64,000 nt of DNA, from contig NC_079891.1 of assembly GCF_024868665.1 (NCBI RefSeq), forward strand, positions 17,936,375-18,000,374. The letters run 5' to 3'. The DNA comes from Triplophysa rosa (taxonomy: Eukaryota; Chordata; Actinopteri; Cypriniformes; Nemacheilidae). The notes beneath the pieces were generated by a model that did not search any database, was not told where the DNA came from, and saw only the letters and a list, made by a program, of their open reading frames with translations. A program made the position numbers and the translations under genes. Positions 56,501 to 64,000 of the stretch are shown piece by piece (position 1 is the first letter of the stretch; every line of letters begins with the position of its first letter).

Positions 56501-57330
56501 ATGACCACACCTCAGTGTACCACCACCACAACCCCCACTCCAGCCGCCTCGGATCCCTTCACAGAGCTTCTCCAACTTCTGCGCACCCAACTCTCTCCAT
56601 CTCCATCCAGCGTGAGTCCCATGGCCATACCAAATCGCTTTTCAGGATCGGTGGAGGAGTGCAGTGGGTTCTGCTTACAATGCGAGCTATATTTTCAGAT
56701 GCACCAGGTCAGTTTCCCACCGACACGGCAAAAATCGCACTTATTATCTCTCTACTGAGTGGAAAAGCTTTGAACTGGGCGAAAGGCATCTGGCAGGCTG
56801 GGGAACCATTGACTTTAACGCTGATCTTATTTCTGCAACATCTCCGAGAAGTCTTCGGGCAGGCGGCTGATCATCTTTCAGTTCATGACCAATGATTGAG
56901 TCTGCACAGGGTCGTTCATCAGTGGCTGAGTATTCTCTACAGTTTCGAACCTTGGCCTCCAGCAGTGGCTGGAACGAAGCAGCGCTGATATCAGTATATT
57001 GACAGGGCTTTGAGCCCGGAGTTCGTTCACATATGACCATGTTTGACGACACTGTAGGCTTAGAAGCACTTACACAATGATCAGCTTGGATTTCTCAATA
57101 CCTGTATGCCTGTACCCCACGCCGACCCACTGTTTCTCCTCCATCTTCTTCTGTTTCCGCTACGAGCCCCATTCCAGAACCCTAACCCATGCAATTGGAT
57201 CGATATCGTCTCTCTGTTGAGGAACGGACTCGCAGACGTAATCTTAACCTCTGCCTGTATTGTGGAGGACCGGGTCACCGTATAGCCCCCTGTCCGATTC
57301 GCCCAGCCCTACCCGTGGTGAGTACCATCC
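56501..57330 (+). pseudogene. G2 gag
   Basis: The ATG at 56501 follows the primer site by 8 bases and opens MTTPQCTTTTTPTPAASDPF, then LLQLLRTQLSPSPSS and MAIPNRFSGSVEECSGFCLQ. A frameshift near 56715 moves the capsid-like part (TAKIALIISLLSGKALNWAK, FLQHLREVFGQAADHLS) to another frame, with stops after it and before MQLDRYRLSVEERTRRRN. The zinc knuckle CLYCGGPGHRIAPC is complete (Cys 57252 and 57261, His 57276, Cys 57291). RNA-binding and particle protein of the element; not functional as read. Confidence 0.88.
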
Positions 57331-58007
57331 ATACACCCACCTCGGTTCCCACTCTGGCCCACACCGATGTAGTGATTTCTGCTCTGAACTCATCTCTTTC
57401 AGCCAAAGCTTTGATTGACTCTGGAGCTGCGGGAAATTTTATCTCTCTGGCCTTACTCGCCTCGCTCGGGCTGAGTCGGATAAAGAACCAAAGTACCATG
57501 TACATACAGAACATTCTTGGTAAACCGCTGGGCCGAGGCCGGATAAGTTACCACTCACCTCGGGTAACACTGCAAATTGGTCCTCACCATACTGAGGAAA
57601 CCATGTTCTGGGTTCTAGAGGGCTCCACCTCGGATCTCGTCCTGGGACGACCCTGGCTTCTTCTCCACCAACCCATTATAGACTGGTAGACCGGTAAGAT
57701 TCTTCAGTGGGGAGAGAATTGCAAAGGTTCATGTTTACCCATGGAATATTCCACCTGTTTGAACTCAGCAAACCTGCCTGTTCATGCCAATCCCGTTGAA
57801 AAACCCAAAGAGGTGTCCCACCTTCAGATTCCCAGAGAATATGGGTCTTTCCAGGACGTTTTCTCCAAGCAGCGAGCTACGAGACTTCGCCCTCACTGGC
57901 CATGGGACTTCGCTATTGAGCTTCTTCCTGGTGCCGTAAAGGAAGAATCTACTCGCTTTCGATCCCGGAACAGAAGGCCATGGAAGTGTATATCGAGGAG
58001 GCTCTGA
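57331..58007 (+). pseudogene. G2 protease and RT N-terminus
   Basis: Protease active site in ALIDSGAAGNFISLALL (DSG at 57417-57425), then TSDLVLGRPWLLLHQPIIDW. A TAG at 57687-57689 interrupts the frame, which then continues with PREYGSFQDVFSKQRATRLR and [11 protein letters not shown], the start of the gypsy RT. Near 57945 a frameshift ends this frame. Confidence 0.82.
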
Positions 58008-59904
58008 AACATGGATTCATCCGGCCATCTACTACCCCTGCCGCCTTCAGTTTTTTCTTCGTTGGAAACAAGGACGGGACTCTGAGTGCATTGACTACCG
58101 GACTCTGAATCTCCACACAAAACGCTTCTCATATCCGCTTCCTCTGATCTCTTCTTCACTCGAGCAACTCCGTCACGCAACCCTATTCACTAAGCATGAT
58201 TTTAGGAGTGCCTATAATTTAATCCGGATTCGCCCTAGAGACAAGTGGAAGACCGCCTTCATTACACCCAGTGGACACTACGAATACCGAGTCATGCCCT
58301 TCGGCTTAGTTATTGCCCTAGCGGTCTTCCAAAGCTTCATGAATGAGGTATTCCGGGACCTACTAGGAAAATTCACCATCGTTTATCTGGACGACATCCT
58401 AATCTACTCACGTACCCGCACAGATCACATCAGGCATGTCATTACCGTACTCGAAAGACTCCGAAATCACCAGCTCTTCCTGAAACTGTAGAAATGCCAG
58501 TTTTACCAGAGCACTATCCATTTCCTGGGTTACATAATCTCCCACAATAAGGTCACCATGGATCAGAGGAAGGTGGAAGCCGTGCGCACCTGGCCACAAC
58601 CCAACACCTTGAAAGAGATGCAACGCTTTTTGGGTTTTGCAAATTTCTATAGACGGTTCATTGCGGGTTTTAGCATCATCACCACACCTCTCACGGCCAT
58701 GACCGGAAAAGGACCCAGACTCCTGTCCTGGAATTCGGAAGCTCTTCAGGCGTTCCAAACCCTCAAGGAAGCCTTTTGTGCAGTTCCTACTCTCTGTCTG
58801 CCCGATCCGGATCTGCCATTTATAGTGGAGGTGGATGCATCCTCTTCTGGAGTAGGCGCAGTGCTTTCGCAGCAGCAGGGGACTCCTCCTCAATTACACC
58901 CATGTGCGTTCTACTTACGCAAGATGTCCCCGGCAGAGGTGAATTACAACATAGGGAACAAGGAACTCTTAGCCATCAAGTTAGCTATCCAGGAAAGGAG
59001 ACACTTGCTGGAAGGGGCCAAACACCCGTTCTCTGTACTCACCGATCACCGCAATCTGGAATATCTCAAGAATGCCAAAAGACTTTACTCCAGACAAGCA
59101 CGATGGGCATTGTTCTTCGCTCGGTTCCAGTTTACTGTTACTTACCGACCGGGTACCCAAAATGGTAAGGCAGACGCCCTTTCTCGCCAGTACCATTCCG
59201 ATCTCAGCACTTCTGATCCGGAACCCATACTCCCTTCAGCCGTGTTTGTGAATCCTATTCAGTTGTCAATGGACTCAGAGATCAAGTCGTATCATCACCC
59301 CACTCCGCCGGGAGGTCCCGAGGGTAAGACCTTCGTTCCCTCCGAGCTCCATAATACCCTCATGGACTCAGCTCACTCTGTTCCGGGATCAGGACACCCA
59401 GGTAGTCAGCTCACCCTCTCGCTCCTCTCCACCCAGTACTGGTGGCCTGGCATGTCTCATGATATCTCCCTCTTCGTCAAGAGCTGCTCAGTCTGTGCTA
59501 TGTCAAAAACTCCAAGACGTCTTCCGGAAGGCAAGTTGATGCTGCTGCCTATTCCCAATCGCCCCTGGTCTCATCTGGCTATGGACTTTATCACAGATCT
59601 GCCCCGGTCCTACACTTATACTTGCATCCTCGTTGCTATAGATCGATTCTCCAAAGCTTGCAAACTCATACCCCTACCACGTCTTCCCATGGCTATGGAA
59701 ACCGATGAAGCCATGTTCAATCATGTCTTTTGGAACTATGGAATCCCGGAGGACATCGTGTCGGATTGGGGGCCTCAATTTATATCACGCGTCTGGAAAG
59801 CCTTCTTCGGATTATTGAACGTCACAGTCAGTCTTATTTCCGGATATCATCCACAAGCCAACGGCCAGGCTGAGCGGAAGATTCAAGACGTAGGGAGTGC
59901 CTGA
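58008..59904 (+). pseudogene. G2 reverse transcriptase-RNase H-integrase
   Basis: After the upstream frameshift, RT has [38 protein letters not shown] and the catalytic YLDDIL (from 58384). A TAG at 58489-58491 breaks the frame before [15 protein letters not shown], and [11 protein letters not shown] follows. RNase [40 protein letters not shown] and TDHRNLEYL. Integrase: HHCC finger ending [12 protein letters not shown], first Asp in [10 protein letters not shown], second Asp in VSDWGPQF (usual Arg is Trp, a CGG to TGG type change), Glu in [10 protein letters not shown] frameshift at about 59890 ends it. Confidence 0.9.
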
Positions 59905-60800
59905 GATCGTACTGCCATTCTCATCAACACAGCTGGCATCGATACCTACCCTGGGCCGAGTACGCACAGAACTCCCTTCGCCAAGCATCCACCGGACTCA
60001 TGCCATTTCAGTGTGTACTCGGGTACCAGCCTCCCCTGTTTCCCTGGTCGGGAGATTCCTCTTCGGTGCCAGCTGTCGACCACTGGTTCCGGGAGAGTGA
60101 GATGGTCTGGGACTCAGCCCACCAACATCTTCAGCAGGCTGTTCGCAGACAAAAGACTCACGCTGATACCCGTCGTTCCCCAACACCTCTGTACACTCCT
60201 GGACAATGGGTATGGCTATCCACCCGGGATTTGCGTCTGCGACAGCCTTGCCATAAGCTGAGTCCCAGATACATCGGACCATTCACTATCACCCGCCAGA
60301 TAAACCCCGTCACCTACCATCTCCAGCTCCCTCCTCACTACCGGATCTCCCCTTCCTTCCATGTTTCCCTCCTGAAACCCTATATTAACCCCATCTCTGC
60401 TTCCTCCACAGAACCCGGTCTAGTGATGGACATGCCCCCTCCTCCACCTCCGTTGGACGTAACCCAGCAGATCTACAGGGTAGAATCTATTCTCAACTCC
60501 AGAAGACGAGGCGGCCGTCTAGAATATCTCGTAGACTGGGAAGGTTATGGTCCCAAGGAACAGTCGTGGGTCTCTCGTGAGGATATCCTGGATCCTTCTC
60601 TCCTTGAGGACTTCCATGCCAACCATCCCGAATGCCTGGCTACTCTTCCCAGAGGTCATCCTCGTCGCCCTGTAGGGTCCGCTGGAGCGGACCGTGGAGG
60701 AGGGGGTACTGTAACGATGCCGGATTCTCCCTCATCAGCCACGCCATCTACATCGTCACTCCCTCACAGACTGTCCCGCTCGCACTCCCCTGATTACTGA
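59905..60800 (+). pseudogene. G2 integrase C-terminus and chromodomain
   Basis: A shifted frame carries [31 protein letters not shown], the GPY/F module [20 protein letters not shown], a Pro-rich linker, and the chromodomain [20 protein letters not shown] then [19 protein letters not shown]. The frame runs over the polypurine tract, where it encodes Gly codons, and ends inside the 3' LTR at 60800. Confidence 0.88.
60696..60706 (+). other. G2 polypurine tract
   Basis: GGAGGAGGGGG followed by TAC and the LTR start TGTAACG. Confidence 0.8.
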
Positions 60801-61091
60801 TCATACGCACCTGCACCTCATTCACAGACTCTTTATTTACCCTGCCCTATGTTCAGTTAGTTGTCGAGTGTTGTTGTTGTTAGTCTGACTTTGTTTTCGC
60901 ATACCTGTTTGATAGTTCTGCTTATGATATTCAATACCCGATTTGGATTATCCGTTTTTGTGTGGATTTGTTCTTTGGATTTTGCCTGTTTTTGTTCACC
61001 TGTCTTCAGTTTTTTCACCTTGGATTGTTCATTAAACCCTGTTCACTGGTACTCCTGAGTGTGTTCTCCTGCTTGGACCAAAAGCGTGACA
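60710..61091 (+). repeat. G2 3' LTR
   Basis: 382 bases TGTAACGATG...AAAAGCGTGACA. Retains the self-priming word at 60863-60872. Confidence 0.9.
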
Positions 61092-61904
61092 GCTGTAATT
61101 TCGCAGCAGGTTTGCCAGTAACTTATTGTAGATTTAATGTTCAATTTTGTTTTAAGCACAAACATACCTAGTTTATATATTTTTCTGTCATAAACAGTGG
61201 CGTAACTTTGTTGTGAAAAGTGGTGGGGACAAAGACGACACAAACCATACTTTAATAAATTGTTTCTGTAAGAACTCGTTGGGAATATTCATGGACATCA
61301 CAAGCGCGAAACATGTAGGTGACTCCTTTAGAAAACAGTATAAAAAATACGCAGCTTTATCGACGGCTTCAGTGGCATAACGTTAGTGCGAAAGACGTGT
61401 GACAAGTAATATTGACACTGCAGTGAAGCAGGTTCGAATCCACTGATCTCACTATTCTAAATTTTCACATCACATATCAGATCTGCTTCCATTTGTTTTT
61501 AAACTATATCATGTTTTCATCAATATATAATTTAAAGCATGTTGTGCTTTATTATATGTAATAATGGCTGTTGCCGTACGTAATTAAACGTATTAATTTG
61601 TGATGAAACAAAAACTACTGAAACGAATGTGTGTTTTCCCCATGTTAAAAATTTGGTATTTAACAACCCCCTGCTAATAAGGACAAACATTCAAGTATAC
61701 AGGGGAAACAGATGGAAAATAATATCTTTAAAAAATCTTATTTTCACTAATTACTACGGGCATTGCCTGATAGGCTACAAATATACAACAAACTTTCTAC
61801 ATTTTTTGAACTCATGAAACTACAAAGTTGTGACTTTTTCCAAGTAATGCATTTGTAGTACTCAAATACTTTGCCCTTACTGGTGTATATGTATTTGTAT
61901 TTCA
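61092..61904. mobile_element. Repeat fragments between G2 and DIRS C
   Basis: At about 61191 CAGTGGCGTAACTTTGTTGTG followed by GTGGTGGGGACAAA is a hAT-type end common in fish. At about 61370-61440 a CAGTGGCATAACGTTAGTG ... GCAGGTTCGAATCC pattern resembles a tRNA-derived SINE (B box GGTTCGAATCC). The remainder is AT-rich. Boundaries are not defined. Confidence 0.35.
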
Positions 61905-62051
61905 GTTCCCTTTCTGTCGGTCTCTCGACGTTGTGTCGAACCGACAGATGGGGTTCGTCCCTGAGAACCAATCGTTTCCGACTACTTAGAAAAGGCCAAT
62001 GAAAATTGGCAAATGAAATTTGCATGCCGGACTCCGCCCCGGAAATCCGGG

Positions 62052-62059
62052 TATAAAAG
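62052..62059 (+). promoter_or_regulatory. TATA box of DIRS copy C
   Basis: TATAAAAG in GGGTATAAAAGGGAG, same block as in copies A and B. Confidence 0.65.
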
Positions 62060-62292
62060 GGAGACGGCGTGCATCATTCATTCACCTTTTGTTCTTCGGA
62101 GCCTTCGGTTATGAAGATCTTCTCTTGCTACTTAGCAAAAAACTTCTATTGCCGGTTCTACGACGTGGTGCAGCAGACTGTCCCTTCCTGCAGCGACTTC
62201 CCCTGGGCGTCTCGGCGGTTCCAGAGGTGTTCGAGCCTGCAGGCGGTGACTCACCGTCTGCATTCTAAAAGAGCTAATTTCTCCAGCGCGGC

Positions 62293-63757
62293 ATGTCCCG
62301 CTGTTCTCGTGGGTGCGGTGTCCTCATCGAGGAAGGGGACAAGCACGATGTCTGTGTCAGGTGTTTGGGGGTACAACACGCTGAGGCAGCCTTCGTGGAC
62401 TCATCTTGCCCGCACTGCGGGCAGATGGTCATAGAGATGTTGCGGTCACGGGTGGCTGTCTTCTCCCGAGAACCAGCCACCACCTCGCAGGCTTCCCGGG
62501 CTGTGACGAGGATGGCTAAGGCCATTCTGTCCGCCAAGGCAAGCGGCGAGGGTGATATGGGGGTTTCTGCGAGCACTAATCCGTCAGCCAAGTGCTCGCG
62601 GACTGCTCGCACCCTGTCTCGCTCGCCTCACCGTTCCCTAGCAGGCGGTGCCACACCGTCAGCGTCCTCCTTTACGTATTCGGATACGATGTGTGATGAT
62701 GATGAGATGTCTATTGCAGCATCGGAGAGCGAATTGCTGGCATTCGATCCCGACGACTCTTTGCAGCTCCCCCCCCCAAGGGGGGGCGAGCTCAGGAGGA
62801 GGCGGATGTCGAGATGTCGGCCATGCTTTCCCGGGCCGCTGTGTGCATTGGGTGCCTCTCCCCCTGGTGCCTCTCCCCCAGCGCTCACGGTTGGACACAT
62901 GGTTCTTGGGCTCTGAGCGCGACTCCAAGCCGCGCCCAACCCCGGTTCCGTTCTTCCCGGAAGTGCATGAGGAACTGACGAAGATGTGGAACGCCCCTTT
63001 CTCGGCATGTACACGTCAAACCGGTTCTGTCGCTCTCTCTTCCCTCGATGGTGGGGCAGCTAAGGCTTACGTCGACGTGCCCCAGGTGGAACATGCAGTC
63101 GCGGTGCACCTGTGCCCGCAAGCGGCGTCCACCTGGAGAGGTCGACCGAAACTCCCGTCCAAGGCGTGTAGGACTTCGGCATCGCTGGTGTCGAAGGCCT
63201 ACACTGCTGCGGGCCAAGCTGCCTCCTCTCTCCATGCCATGGCCATCCTGCAGGTCCACCAGGCCAAGGCGTTGAAAGAGATCCACGAGGGTAAGACCGA
63301 CCCGGGGTTAATGCAGGAACTCCGCACTGCCACCGACCTCGTTCTAAGGGCGACCAAGGTGACCGCGCGGGCTCTGGGTCGGGCGATGTCCACCATGGTG
63401 GTGTAGGAGAGGCACCTCTGGCTCAACCTTGCGCAGATGAGCGACGCCGAGAAAGTCCGCTTTCTCGACGCGCCCATTGCGCAGAGTGGGCTGTTTGGTG
63501 ACACTGTCGAGGACTTCGCTCAGCAGTTCTCGACAGTGACGAAGCAGACGGAGGCGATTAGCCACATCCTACCCCGCTGGGACTCGGCTGCCCACAGGCC
63601 TTCGACATCCCATGCGGCCTCTGCTCCCCAGCAGCCCTGGCCCTCTTCGAAGCCAGCTCCGGTTCCAGCGCTCCCTACCCAGGCGGCACCCCGTAAAAGG
63701 GCATCGAAGGGGAGACCACCACCCCGTCAGCAACCTTTGAGGAAGAAGCGACCCTGA
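62293..63757 (+). pseudogene. DIRS gag (copy C), one frameshift and one stop
   Basis: ATG at 62293 opens MSRCSRGCGVLIEEGDKHDV then CVRCLGVQHAEAAF and CPHCGQM: a Cys/His-rich N-terminus, probably nucleic-acid binding. A Ser/Asp-rich segment follows. In a C/G homopolymer run (62768-62786) the frame shifts. The second frame holds VHEELTKMWNAPFSA, QVEHAVAVHLCPQA, AGQAASSLHAMAILQVHQAK and TDLVLRATKVTARALGRAM to a TAG at 63404-63406. The same frame then continues with LAQMSDAEKVRFLDAPIA and a basic, Pro-rich tail ending KKRP (stop after 63754). The basic tail may act in nuclear entry or RNA binding (inference). Length about 480 codons in total. Confidence 0.85.
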
Positions 63758-64000
63758 CGGGAAGACCCCAGGGAGGTTAACACCAGCGGGCCCGATTCCA
63801 GCCATATCATCGCTGGACGGTCGATCCGGGACGGTTCCTGACCCATTCCAACATCACCTACGGGGGCCTAGCGCCCACTTTTTCACAAAAAGAGTTTCCA
63901 ATCTCCCTGGGTGTTCTTCACAGCCGCTCTCACCCTCTGTCAGACAGTGTTCGGCCACTCGACGTTGCGTCTTGGCGAGGCGCAACATCGAATGTATTTT

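Larger units (their letters stand above)
56115..61091 (+). mobile_element. Chromodomain Ty3/gypsy element G2
   Basis: LTRs at both ends (about 367 and 382 bases, near 96% alike by eye), self-priming site, gag with CCHC knuckle, protease, RT-RNase H, integrase and chromodomain in one direction. The first bases of the 5' LTR differ from the 3' LTR by a replacement or deletion, and no target duplication could be seen. There are at least four frameshifts or stops. Same architecture as G1 but clearly a different family by sequence. Confidence 0.93.
61905..64000 (+). mobile_element. DIRS-type retrotransposon copy C, 5' part (open at window end)
   Basis: Starts GTTCCCTTTCTGTCGGTCTC, the same terminal repeat as copies A and B, then leader, TATA box and the longest gag of the three copies. 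The window ends before the reverse transcriptase. The final bases contain an 11-base near-perfect inverted repeat (63959-63969 and 63981-63991). Confidence 0.88.

Overview
The window is vertebrate nuclear DNA from a teleost fish, most likely a cyprinid (carp or zebrafish relatives). This rests on its repeat content: palindromic repeats starting TTAAAGGGATAGTTCACCC, a tRNA-derived SINE with a CACTTT-rich tail, DIRS-type tyrosine-recombinase retrotransposons, chromodomain Ty3/gypsy elements, and hAT, PIF/Harbinger and TTAA-flanked DNA transposons. The AT-rich spacers, CA and AT microsatellites and a 39-N assembly gap fit the same reading. I found no intact host protein-coding gene. The organism call is an inference from repeat families, not from a gene.

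Layout. 1-3.3 kb: decayed TIR element with a SINE-like insertion, a foldback MITE, then unique DNA. 3.3-5.8 kb: a TIR DNA element split by DIRS copy A, which is deleted so that gag runs straight into the recombinase C-terminus. 8.4-12.9 kb: foldback fragments abutting DIRS copy B (minus strand), the fullest copy. 13.8-14.1 kb: SINE. 15.6-16.0 kb: a local 130-bp duplication. 18.6-19.4 kb: foldback MITE and a solo LTR. 20.4-23.7 kb: a TTAA-ended element split by a hAT element with a perfect 8-bp target duplication and a BED-finger exon. 29.5-35.4 kb: a cluster of MITEs plus a TTAA element with a THAP-like remnant, itself split by a second solo LTR of the 18.9-kb family. 36.6-37.3 kb: low-repeat DNA that may be regulatory or a 5' exon. 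39.4-46.0 kb: an almost complete chromodomain gypsy element (minus strand) with 550-bp LTRs, a perfect 5-bp target duplication and a 1,155-bp Harbinger derivative inside gag. 46.5-55.3 kb: small MITEs, an assembly gap and mostly unique AT-rich DNA. 56.1-61.1 kb: a second chromodomain gypsy element (plus strand), more decayed. 61.9-64.0 kb: the 5' part of DIRS copy C, cut by the window end.

How the parts relate. Every coding stretch I can support belongs to a mobile element and nearly all are broken. Both gypsy elements carry, one base inside the 5' LTR, a 10-base stretch complementary to a site in their own LTR lying about 25-30 bases downstream of a TATA-like box. This is the layout expected for Tf1/sushi-type self-priming instead of tRNA priming. 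Nesting and the 3-, 5- and 8-bp target duplications give a partial relative chronology: TTAA elements before hAT and before solo LTR; gypsy before Harbinger; TIR shell before DIRS A.
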